Source: CAYUNT01 sp964446285 (GTDB lineage: Bacteria; Sumerlaeota; Sumerlaeia; SLMS01; CAYUNT01). From it: 12,871 nucleotides of DNA. The stretch covers positions 1 through 12,871 of the forward strand of contig CAYUNT010000135.1 of NCBI GenBank assembly GCA_964446285.1, written 5' to 3'. Shown one piece after another: positions 1 to 6,560 of the stretch. How positions within the stretch are numbered: position 1 is the stretch's first letter; each line of letters opens with the position of its first letter. The translations under genes were made by a program, and so were the position numbers. Under the pieces are notes generated by a model. The model made no database searches and had not been told where the DNA came from. It saw only the letters and a list, made by a program, of their open reading frames with translations.

Positions 1-263
1 GGGATTTCGGCCCGTTGGGCCTGAAGAAGAGAACGCTATATCCTCCAATCCCCGCCAATCATAGAAGGTTTACGGCGTTGTCCTGGAGTTGCATTCCGCC
101 CGGCGCGGAAAAGTCGTTGGCCGCGCCCCGCGAAACTGCTAAACGCAAAAAGAGAAGACCGGGGGGCGCGCCGCGTTTCCGGGTCTTCCATCCTGATTTT
201 CAGGCAGGCCGTTATTTCGGCCGTTTCCGAAGCGAGCGGCCCATTTGGCTGGAGGCAATCATC
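1..263. other. Leading non-coding stretch with small inverted repeats
   Basis: I see no convincing gene here. A reading frame in phase with the cupin runs back to position 15, but it has no ribosome-binding site and its Arg/Lys/Pro-rich translation looks like non-coding GC-rich DNA. Three inverted repeats are visible: GGCCC/GGGCC at 9-21 with a 3-nt loop; GAAGACC at 154-160 with GGTCTTC at 182-188, enclosing a GC-rich 21-nt spacer; and CCTGA/TCAGG at 192-204 with a 3-nt loop. None is followed by a clear T-run, so calling any of them a terminator would be a guess. A promoter for the cupin presumably lies here but I could not identify one. Confidence 0.5.
251..255 (+). promoter_or_regulatory. 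Ribosome-binding site that fixes the cupin start
   Basis: GGAGG lies 8 nt before the ATG at 264. The longer in-frame extension back to position 15 has nothing comparable, so this site decides the start. Confidence 0.7.
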
Positions 264-683
264 ATGTTCGATCCCTGCGCTTCGGGCCAGTGCCCGGATT
301 CCAAGCCCTCAGCGCCCGCGGGACCGTGTCCCACGCAGGCCCTCATCATCCACAGCGCGGAATTCCCCGCGAAAAAGGTGGAGATGGACGGCGCGGATGG
401 GGCCACGATTCGCGAAATGATTACGGCCCGCGACGGCGCGCCGCATTTCGCCATGCGCATGTTCGAGATCGCCCCGGGCGGACACACGCCCTGGCACAAG
501 CACCCGTTCGAGCACGAGGTGTTTATTCTCGATGGCGAGGCGGTGCTCGAGGGCGAACCCGAAAGCCGCCCGCTGCGGCCAGGCGATGCGATTTTTGTTC
601 CGGGCAACGTCATGCACCAATTCCGCAACACAGGACCCAAAACCCTGCGGTTCCTTTGCCTGGTGCCCAATCCGGTTTCGTAA
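264..683 (+). CDS. Small single-domain cupin protein (139 aa)
   Basis: This is a single-domain cupin, a small beta-barrel that usually binds one metal ion. Motif 1 is complete: G73, then H78-x-H80, four residues, E85, and G91. Motif 2 is also complete: G108, then P113-G114, H118 and N122. The metal ligands are therefore predicted to be H78, H80, E85 and H118. The first 25 residues lie before the barrel and contain three cysteines (C5, C10, C22) with Pro/Ser/Gly linkers, an uncommon tail that could bind metal or be redox-active. There is no signal peptide, so it is probably cytoplasmic. Cupins of this size include dioxygenases, isomerases and sensory domains, and the sequence does not say which applies. 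The next gene follows after 28 nt. Confidence 0.88.
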   Translation: MFDPCASGQCPDSKPSAPAGPCPTQALIIHSAEFPAKKVEMDGADGATIREMITARDGAPHFAMRMFEIAPGGHTPWHKHPFEHEVFILDGEAVLEGEPESRPLRPGDAIFVPGNVMHQFRNTGPKTLRFLCLVPNPVS

Positions 684-711
684 ATGCTGGCGCGCGGGCT
701 GGATATTGACC

Positions 712-2685
712 ATGAATAATACTCGCCGCAGAGGCGCAGAAGAATTCACCGCGGAGGCGCGGAGAAACGCAGAGAGAAGAAGGAAAGAAGCAATATATCT
801 TCCTTTCATTCTCCGCGCCCTCGGCGCCTCTGCGGTGAGATTTCTTTGCGCGCTGGCGTTTGTGCTGGCGGCAGGAGCGGCGGAAAAGGCGCGCGCCGAT
901 GAAATCCGCCTAAAAACAGGCGGGCGCGTCGAGGGCGAGATTCTTTCGTCAGACACGCTCCGGATCATGATCCGCACGGAAGGCGGCGAACTCGGCATCC
1001 GGCGCGAACTCACCTCGGAAATCCGCCTGGATTCGGGGGCGGAACGCCTCGTGCGCCGCGGATTTCTCGACATGCTTTCCGGCAAAATGATCGAGGGCCT
1101 GCAAACCTGGCAGGAGGCGCTCGAAAAGGATTTGCCCCGGGCCGAAAGTCTGCTCGACCGGATTCTCACCGAACGCCGGGCGGAGATTCTCGAAGCGGCG
1201 GCGAAACTTCCTAAGGAAGACAGCGCCAAAGCGGCGGCGGCGTTCGAGGCGCTGGCCCGGCGCGAGTCGCTTTCGATGGACGCGCGCTTTCTTTGCCTGC
1301 GCGTTCTCGACCGTCTGGGCGAGTGGACCGAAGCGCGCCGAATTCTGGCCGCGATTCCGCTCGCGAGCATCCAGACGGACGCGCCGCGCCGCGAGTTCGC
1401 CGCAGGCTTCTGGCGCGAGGAAACCAAGCGAAAAATGGCCGTGCGCGATTCCGCCGCGGCGCTGGAGGCCATCGAGCGGATGCAACAACTTGATCCGCAG
1501 GGAGGACGTTCGAGGCGCGCGCTGTTTCTCCTGGCGCAAATCGGCGAGGCGCGCCGCAGGGGCAATCCCATTGAGGCGCTGCGCATCGACGCCGAACAAC
1601 TCCTCCCGCTCTTGCCGGAAGTTGCCCGCCAGCGCGCGAGCGTGCTGTTGGAGGATATTGTGCGATGGACCTCGGCGCCGGGTGCGCCCGAGGGGCGGTT
1701 CGCCGAAGCGCGCGCCAGCCTGGAAGGGCCGCTCGGAGCCGCATTCCCCGTCGAGGCGCAAGGGGCGCTCGAACGGCTTCTGGCCGGCGAGGGCCGCCGT
1801 TTGCTGGACGAGGGGCGCACGACCGACACGCTCGCGCTCCTCGCCGGCGCGCCGCAGACAGCGCATAGCGAGGTGCTTGGGGCGCTTGCCTTCGACGCGG
1901 AATTCCTCGCGCGCCAGGCCGCGCTGGCGCCGGGCGATCCGCTGGCGGTTTTCCATCTGGCCCAGTGGGCGCTCGAACGCAGGCGCCTGGATAAAGCCTT
2001 GCCGCTGCTTCGGCAATGCCTGGCCAGCGAAACCCTGCGGCCCCTGGCGGAAAAACAGATTGCGCTGGCGCGCGGGCAGATCGAGGCGCAGGCGCTTCAG
2101 CGCGCCATCGACCTGCAAAAGGCGGGGCGCCCCTTCGACGCCCTCGACGCGCTCGATCCCATCTTGAAGCGCGAGCCGGACACGCCTGCGGTTGTTTCGG
2201 ACCAGTCAGACAAGGCAGACACGTCGGAGAAGCCGGACAAGCCAGGCAAGTCAGAATCGCCCACCCCTTCCGCATTCCGCGAGTCCGCCTCGCGGCTGGC
2301 GGACATCATCCGCTCTACACTTACGGACGAGTCGAAAAAGCGCCCGTATCAGGCTGAGGTTGTCTTTCAGCAGGCCGAGCGCGCCTTTTTCGCCGGGGAG
2401 TATGCCACTGCCCTCGAACGCCTTTCGGAGACGTTGCGCGATTACGCGGACACCCCGGCGGCGGAACGAGCCGCCAAACTGATTCCGCGCGTCTTTCTGG
2501 CGATCCGTCTCGAACAGATGGAGGAACCAGGAAAACCGTTTCCGCCCATTCCCGGAGATTTGCGCGACCGCATGACGCAACCGCCCGCCGAACTCGATGG
2601 CGAATTGCGCGCGCTGCTTGATGAGATCGAAGCCACCTCGCCCACTCCGCCCCCGCCGAGGGTGGACCTGGGTTTTCCTAAATAG
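712..2685 (+). CDS. Exported repeat-helical (TPR-like) protein of unknown function
   Basis: The frame is open from 712 and encodes 657 aa. Residues 1-41 are the translation of a dispersed DNA repeat rather than natural protein. A good signal peptide follows (hydrophobic core about 44-57, A-R-A cleavage site before D63), so the ancestral start may be the GTG at 835, giving 616 aa. Neither start has a strong ribosome-binding site. Residues 63-108 form a beta-rich segment (DEIRLKTGGRVEGEI and onward) resembling small domains at the N-terminus of secreted planctomycete-type proteins. The rest is Ala/Arg/Glu/Leu-rich amphipathic helix, TPR-like, clearest at about 550-600 (AERAFFAGEYATALERLSET). 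A Ser-Asp-Lys repeat insert lies at about 496-516. It is probably periplasmic. The membrane-protein gene begins 29 nt downstream and may be cotranscribed. I recognise no specific function. Confidence 0.8.
   Translation: MNNTRRRGAEEFTAEARRNAERRRKEAIYLPFILRALGASAVRFLCALAFVLAAGAAEKARADEIRLKTGGRVEGEILSSDTLRIMIRTEGGELGIRRELTSEIRLDSGAERLVRRGFLDMLSGKMIEGLQTWQEALEKDLPRAESLLDRILTERRAEILEAAAKLPKEDSAKAAAAFEALARRESLSMDARFLCLRVLDRLGEWTEARRILAAIPLASIQTDAPRREFAAGFWREETKRKMAVRDSAAALEAIERMQQLDPQGGRSRRALFLLAQIGEARRRGNPIEALRIDAEQLLPLLPEVARQRASVLLEDIVRWTSAPGAPEGRFAEARASLEGPLGAAFPVEAQGALERLLAGEGRRLLDEGRTTDTLALLAGAPQTAHSEVLGALAFDAEFLARQAALAPGDPLAVFHLAQWALERRRLDKALPLLRQCLASETLRPLAEKQIALARGQIEAQALQRAIDLQKAGRPFDALDALDPILKREPDTPAVVSDQSDKADTSEKPDKPGKSESPTPSAFRESASRLADIIRSTLTDESKKRPYQAEVVFQQAERAFFAGEYATALERLSETLRDYADTPAAERAAKLIPRVFLAIRLEQMEEPGKPFPPIPGDLRDRMTQPPAELDGELRALLDEIEATSPTPPPPRVDLGFPK
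722..839. repeat. 118-bp inverted-repeat element overlapping the start of the TPR-like gene
   Basis: Left end CTCGCCGCAGAGGCGC (722-737) is the inverted complement of right end GCGCCTCTGCGGTGAG (824-839), with 15 of 16 positions matching. Inside, GGCGCGGAGAA (756-766) pairs perfectly with TTCTCCGCGCC (809-819), so the whole segment can fold into a long interrupted hairpin around an AT-rich centre (790-800). It encodes no transposase and shows no obvious target-site duplication, so it is MITE-like or REP-like. From memory, CCGCAGAGGCGCAGAG-type repeats recur in many environmental bacterial genomes. The right end contains the candidate GTG start at 835. Confidence 0.8.
2197..2259 (+). repeat. 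9-nt tandem repeat encoding Ser/Pro-Asp-Lys (first copy)
   Basis: There are seven degenerate 9-nt units with consensus TCRGACAAG, in phase with the reading frame of the TPR-like gene and translated as S-D-Q, S-D-K, A-D-T, S-E-K, P-D-K, P-G-K, S-E-S. The insert is hydrophilic and lies between helical segments, a place likely to tolerate extra residues. A related array in the same phase occurs at 3666-3710 in the next gene. Confidence 0.8.
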
Positions 2686-2714
2686 CACTCCCCCTGTTCC
2701 CCTTTTTTGATCGA

Positions 2715-4946
2715 ATGGATTCCTCCCCAACGCGCTCTGCGATTTCCTGGCGAATTTATGCCGTCGCCGTGATTCTACCCGCGGTCGCGACGGCAACCCT
2801 TACGACTTTTTTCCACCGCATCTCGCTGGAAGTCGGGGGAAATCTCCACGATTCGCTTCACGTTGTCTGGTGGCTGCAAGACCCGCAGTTGTTTGGGCGC
2901 GATGAGTTTGCGCGGGTGTCTCGCGCGCAGCCGCTTTTCTTCTGGCGGGCGCTCGCGTGGATGATTCCGGCCGGGTCGGAGGCGCGCGGCTTTTTCGCAT
3001 GGGCGCCTCTGGCCAATCATTTCCTCTACGCCCTTGGCCTTGGCTGCCTGGCGGCGGCATTCACGCGGAGGCCCGAGGCGTGGGCGGCGGCGATGCTCCT
3101 CGGGGCGGGACTGGGCGAACCGCTCCTTGGCGCGAATTTCCCCACGTCGAATCAATTCAGCCCAACAACCACCGTTATCGGCCCGCTGTTGATGGCACTG
3201 GCGCTCGGCGCATCGGGGCGCGGACGGGCAGGCATGGCCCTCGCGGGCGCAATGGCCAACATCCATCCCTACAACGCGATTTACGCTGGGGGACTCATGG
3301 CGGGCGGATTGGCGGCGCGGGCGTGGGCGGCGGCGCGGGAACAAAATCAGGCGGAAGGACGCGCGGGAGCGGAAGGAGGAGCGGGAGAAGGAAGGGGAGG
3401 ACGCGCCGAGTGGATACGGCTCGCGCAGGGAATTGGGCTGGCCGCCGTGTGCGCCGCGCCGGGGATTGCGCCTGTTCTTCTGCGCCGCGCCGCCTCGCCC
3501 CCGCCACCCGCAGGATGGGCCGATTACGTCCAATTGGGGCACGAGATTCATTATTTTCCCTTTTCGCAGCCCTGGGTTCAGATCGCAAAAACCGCAGCGG
3601 TGGCGATGCTGCTTGGGGCAATCGCCTGGAAATGGCGCGGCCCCAGCGGCGGCGCGCCAGACCTGCCAGACAAGTCAGACAAGCCTGAAGGGTCTGACAA
3701 GTCCGACGAGTCCGGTGCGATAAACCTGACCGCCTCGCGCGCCACATCCTCGCGTTTTCTTGCGGGCGTGCTGGCCGCGTGGGGCATTGGATTTCTCGCC
3801 ACAGGTTCATTGCTTGCGGACGTAATGCGCCTTCCCGCGGCTGTCATGCTCCAGCCTCTGCGGTCCACCCTGTGGCTGCTTCCCATCCTCATCGCGGCGC
3901 TGGTGGCGGTTTTATTCGAAGAAGCGGCAGGGGAAGACTCATCATCCAATGCCATTCGGAGCAGTGCGGACGGCGCGAAATATCTGGAAAAACGCATTTT
4001 CCGCCGCGCCCTTATCGGGAGCGCCGGACTGATCCTGTGCTTTAATTTCACGCGGCCGTTTCAGTCGGTCTTTGGAAAAGAATTCGCGCTGATCTGGCTT
4101 CCGCTGGCGGCGGCGGCGTGGTGGCCCGCGCGAGGCCGCTGGGGAAAAACGCCCGCACGCCTGGCGGCTGCCTTATGCGGAGCACTGGCGTTATTTCCGC
4201 TCGTTTTTGGTTTTCTCATTATCTACCTGATGCCGTTTCAAGAGAACTTGCCTTGGTCGGACGCTTTCCTTCATTGGAAGTTCATGCTGGCGCTCGGGCT
4301 GGCACTCACGGGCGGGTTTGCCTGGGTGGACTGCCGAGCCGAATGGCAATGCGCTTCGCGCCCATCCGAAAACCAGGAAGAAAATCTTGGACGGGACGTC
4401 CAGGCCACTGGAAAGAGGCGGACGGGATTCACTTGGCCGTGTTTCGGCGCCTCGCTGCGGATTTGGATATTTCTCGCCGCTTTTGCCGTTATTTTCATAT
4501 CTGGCCAGGCTACCTCGCGCCAGTTTTTCAGCAAACCAATGTGGAGTTTCCCGCTTCCGGACCCGGACTGGCGGCGGATGTGCGAATGGATCCGCCATAA
4601 CACGGCGAAAGACGCAGTGATTCAGGCCCCTCCAGCCCTGACGGGAATTCGCACTTTTGCGCGGCGCAATTCGTTTTTTGAGACGAACGACGATTCAGCC
4701 CTCTATATCGACCCGGCAATCCTGCCCGTGCTGCGCGAACGCGCCCGCCTGCTGGGAGTGCCGCTCGTAAAACATTACTTTGCAGAAACCTCGTGGGACC
4801 CGCTGTCGGTGGACTGGAGGGGATTGCGCCTGCGCCACGGCGTCACACACGCGATCCTGCCGCGCGAGGTTCTTGCGCCGCGGGGTCCGCTGCAATTTCA
4901 CGCGCTTCATCGCGAAGGCGAGTATGTTCTCGTGGCGCTGGATTGA
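2715..4946 (+). CDS. Large polytopic inner-membrane protein (743 aa), function unknown
   Basis: Hydrophobic segments are seen at about residues 12-32, 97-117, 122-140, 152-166, 172-200, 236-257, 290-305, 347-368, 384-401, 433-445, 456-470, 483-505, 524-538 and 581-598. A soluble C-terminal domain starts near 615. Its opening (PDPDWRRMCEWIRHNTAKDA, then FARR and FFE) resembles the C-terminal region of bacterial membrane families such as DUF6798 and some GT-C glycosyltransferase-like proteins, where W-x-x-M/V-C-x-W-I-R-x-N-T is typical. That family link is from memory and unproven. Loops carry unusual low-complexity or repeat segments: a Gly/Glu/Arg stretch at 209-232, the Ser-Asp-Lys repeat at 318-334, a CATTCGGAGC-type segment at 412-428, and NLGRDVQATG at 557-566. 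The ATG at 2715 has only a weak ribosome-binding site. The 3' end overlaps the opposing polymerase fragment by 104 nt. Confidence 0.82.
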   Translation: MDSSPTRSAISWRIYAVAVILPAVATATLTTFFHRISLEVGGNLHDSLHVVWWLQDPQLFGRDEFARVSRAQPLFFWRALAWMIPAGSEARGFFAWAPLANHFLYALGLGCLAAAFTRRPEAWAAAMLLGAGLGEPLLGANFPTSNQFSPTTTVIGPLLMALALGASGRGRAGMALAGAMANIHPYNAIYAGGLMAGGLAARAWAAAREQNQAEGRAGAEGGAGEGRGGRAEWIRLAQGIGLAAVCAAPGIAPVLLRRAASPPPPAGWADYVQLGHEIHYFPFSQPWVQIAKTAAVAMLLGAIAWKWRGPSGGAPDLPDKSDKPEGSDKSDESGAINLTASRATSSRFLAGVLAAWGIGFLATGSLLADVMRLPAAVMLQPLRSTLWLLPILIAALVAVLFEEAAGEDSSSNAIRSSADGAKYLEKRIFRRALIGSAGLILCFNFTRPFQSVFGKEFALIWLPLAAAAWWPARGRWGKTPARLAAALCGALALFPLVFGFLIIYLMPFQENLPWSDAFLHWKFMLALGLALTGGFAWVDCRAEWQCASRPSENQEENLGRDVQATGKRRTGFTWPCFGASLRIWIFLAAFAVIFISGQATSRQFFSKPMWSFPLPDPDWRRMCEWIRHNTAKDAVIQAPPALTGIRTFARRNSFFETNDDSALYIDPAILPVLRERARLLGVPLVKHYFAETSWDPLSVDWRGLRLRHGVTHAILPREVLAPRGPLQFHALHREGEYVLVALD
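3666..3710 (+). repeat. 9-nt tandem repeat encoding Ser/Pro-Asp-Lys (second copy)
   Basis: Five 9-nt units (CCAGACAAG, TCAGACAAG, CCTGAAGGG, TCTGACAAG, TCCGACGAG) lie in phase with the membrane-protein frame and read P-D-K, S-D-K, P-E-G, S-D-K, S-D-E. The array sits in a loop between two hydrophobic segments. It matches the array at 2197-2259 in unit length, consensus and reading phase. Confidence 0.8.
3952..3996 (+). repeat. CATTCGGAGC-type dispersed repeat inside the membrane-protein gene
   Basis: CCATTCGGAGCAGTGCGG (3952-3969), followed by GGCGCGAAATATCTGG, strongly resembles the widespread bacterial repeat of the form CATTCNGAGCGNAGCGAAGAATCT, whose translation in another frame gives strings like CHSERSEES. 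Here the +2 frame reads CHSEQCGRREISGK. The segment lies in a cytoplasmic or periplasmic loop at about residues 413-427. The identification rests on remembered similarity and there is only one copy in this window. Confidence 0.55.
4381..4414 (+). repeat. 34-bp palindrome-centred dispersed repeat, copy 1
   Basis: The core CTTGGACG-GGA-CGTCCAGG is a near-perfect hairpin with arms of at least 7 bp and a 3-nt loop. It is flanked by AAAAT on the left and CCACTGGAAA on the right. It matches 31 of 34 positions of the inverted copy at 5273-5306. It lies in frame in the membrane-protein gene and encodes NLGRDVQATGK in a loop just before the last hydrophobic segment. Confidence 0.85.
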
Positions 4947-5272
4947 GGATGTCACCGCCGCCCCAGGGAAACAGCGGCGAGTCCCAAACCTGCGAACGGC
5001 GCCACAAGGCATGGGCCATCAGGAGTTCCGGACGCGTGCGCCCAAAGACGTCGCACGCCCCGCAGCGAATCAACCGCTCCGCCTCGTCCGGAGTGGGGCG
5101 GGCGCGCGTCCAGAAATCCTCCGGCGTGCGATAGGCCCCCGCTGAGTCGCGTTCGGCAAGGATGCGCACAACCAACTCGGGCGACAGCCCCGCCACGGCA
5201 AGCAATCCCGCGCGAATCCATCCCGTGGGTGGGTCGGCCAGCGCCTCGAATCCCCCCTCCGATCCGGGGAAA

Positions 5273-5306
5273 TTTCCGGTGGCTTGGACGTCTCGTCCAA
5301 GATTTT
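5273..5306 (-). repeat. 34-bp palindrome-centred dispersed repeat, copy 2
   Basis: On the minus strand the core is CTTGGACG-AGA-CGTCCAAG, a perfect hairpin with 8-bp arms and a 3-nt loop, with the same flanks as the copy at 4381-4414. It falls in frame in the polymerase fragment and again encodes NLGRDVQATG, inside a variable linker between the YVQEARRL and GWIRAGLLAV conserved blocks. Confidence 0.85.
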
Positions 5307-6183
5307 TGAGGGGCGTCCGCGCCCGTTCGAGCCGCTCCCACCATTCGCCCAACTCGCCCGGTTCCTCTCCATTTTCCCGCGCCGCCGCCGCCGCCACCAC
5401 CGTGCGGTTGGTGCGCCCGCGCCAATCGAGCGCGCTGCGGTTGACGCACGGCCCCTCGACGCGCACGCCCAGACGCCGCGCCTCTTGCACGTAGGCCGAC
5501 GTCGAGTAATAGCCGCCGCCATTGGCCAGCACCGCCGCCAGAAACTCCGCCAGCCAGTGCGCCTTGAGCCACAGCGTCTGAAACGACAGCACGGCAAACG
5601 CCGCCGAATGCCCTTTGCAGAAGGAATACGCCGCGAACGTGCTGATCTGGCGCCAGATTTCGCGCGCCGTGGCGTCTTCGATTCCGCGCTCGCGCGCCGA
5701 GGCGAAAAACTTGCGCTCCAGTTCCGCCAGTGACTCGCGTGAACGCCCCTTGCCCGAAATCGCCCGCCGCAGGAGGTCCGCCTCGCCGAGCGTCAGGCCG
5801 CCGATCTCGTGCACCACCCGCAGCACATCCTCCTGATACACCATCACGCCGAAAGTGTCGCCGAGCAGATCGCGCATTTTCGGGTGGAGGTAAGCGGGCG
5901 GACGTTGCCCCGTCGCCCGCGCCACGTATTCCTGCATCATTCCCGATTCCGCCACGCCCGGGCGGATGACGGACGATGCGGCGACGACGGCCTCGAAGGT
6001 TTCGCAGCGCAACTTCTCGAAGAGCGCGCGCATCGAAGGGCTTTCGATGTAGAAACACCCCATCGTCCAGGCGTTTCGCAACAGGGCGCGCACGCCCGGA
6101 TCGCGTTCGAGGGCATACACATCACCGAGGATGTCCAGGCCGGACGGCGCGGCGGGCGGTTCCATTTGCCCTGCCGGTTTTTT

Positions 6184-6228
6184 GGGTCGCGTTTGTCTCA
6201 TGGGTCCCATGCGCCCCATCGGTCCCAT
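6184..6228 (-). repeat. 9-nt tandem repeat encoding Met-Gly-Pro at the 5' edge of the polymerase fragment
   Basis: Read on the minus strand, the units are ATGGGACCG, ATGGGGCGC, ATGGGACCC, ATGAGACAA and ACGCGACCC, in phase with the frame (M-G-P, M-G-R, M-G-P, M-R-Q, T-R-P). It supplies the apparent start codon of the polymerase fragment and marks where the homology to DnaE is lost. Repeats of the ATGGGACCC type recur in several environmental bacterial genomes, from memory. Confidence 0.72.
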
Positions 6229-6560
6229 CTATCTTTGCATTTTCCCGGTTTTTCCTTGGCGAAGCCAGCGCGCGGCGGAGCGGTGCCCGCGCGCCGAATT
6301 CGCCTTTTGTTTGCCACTCTCCTTCCCTTTCCCCCTCCACGTCAAGCGCCTTGCGGAGGCCGGAACGAGAACCAGATAGTATTGAGAATAGATATTGACG
6401 TTGTTGCAGAATAGCGCCTAAAGGCGAGTGAAGGACACGTCTTGGAGAGAGGTTTTTCCTGGCTCGGATTGAAGACCTCTCCTTCCTCGCTCGATGAAAA
6501 TCCGCCGCGCATCTGCTTTCTTTAGCCACAAACACAAAAGATCACAGGAGATTTACGCGC
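6229..6560. other. Intergenic stretch between the polymerase remnant and the restriction gene
   Basis: No gene is supported in these 332 bases, and no DnaE-like coding is recognisable upstream of the fragment in any frame. A short perfect hairpin CGCCT-AA-AGGCG lies near 6414-6425. AGCCACAAACACAAAAGATC at about 6525-6544 resembles the common CCACAAAGACACAAAG family of dispersed repeats, though the match is loose. The composition drops from GC-rich to near-neutral around 6360-6420, which marks the left edge of the restriction-modification island. Confidence 0.45.

Larger units (their letters stand above)
4843..6228 (-). pseudogene. dnaE: Internal fragment of a DnaE-type DNA polymerase III alpha subunit (461 aa frame)
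   Basis: The conserved stretch runs from about residue 30 to 405. It includes GCFYIESPSMRALF (58-70), VIRPGVAESGMMQEY (87-101), FGVMVYQEDVLRVVHEIGGL (126-145), GEADLLRRAISGKG (148-161), SFCKGHSAAFAVLSFQTLWL (202-221), LANGGGYYSTSAYVQEARRL (234-253), the HhH-like GLLAVAGLS (341-349) and GACDVFGRTRPELL (390-403). This matches the fingers and C-terminal helix-hairpin-helix part of error-prone DnaE2/ImuC-like alpha subunits. A full protein has roughly 1000 residues or more, with a PHP domain and a palm carrying the catalytic aspartates ahead of this region; those are absent. The first 16 residues come from a MGPMGRMGP repeat, and the last 35 are antisense to the neighbouring membrane gene, so both ends look artificial. 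A 10-residue repeat insert lies in a linker at 309-318. It is most likely a decayed remnant without polymerase activity. Confidence 0.78.

Noticed and set aside
15..263. Upstream in-frame extension of the cupin (83 extra residues)
   Set aside because: No ribosome-binding site at 15, non-protein-like Arg/Pro-rich translation, and a good GGAGG site directly before the ATG at 264.
532..711. Longer start for the TPR-like protein inside the cupin gene
   Set aside because: It would overlap the clear cupin frame by 152 nt and translate its DNA in the wrong phase; no ribosome-binding site.
309..1829. Long minus-strand open frame of 506 codons opposite the cupin and TPR-like genes
   Set aside because: Its translation is Arg/Ser/Ala-rich low-complexity, typical of the antisense of GC-rich coding DNA, and it crosses an obvious repeat.
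2197..3710. The SDK arrays or other repeats as a CRISPR array
   Set aside because: Units are 9 nt, contiguous and without spacers, and lie inside open reading frames.
4952..6058. Second minus-strand frame (368 codons) within the polymerase fragment
   Set aside because: Gly/Arg-rich shadow in another frame of the dnaE-like sequence; the motif-bearing frame is the 461-codon one.
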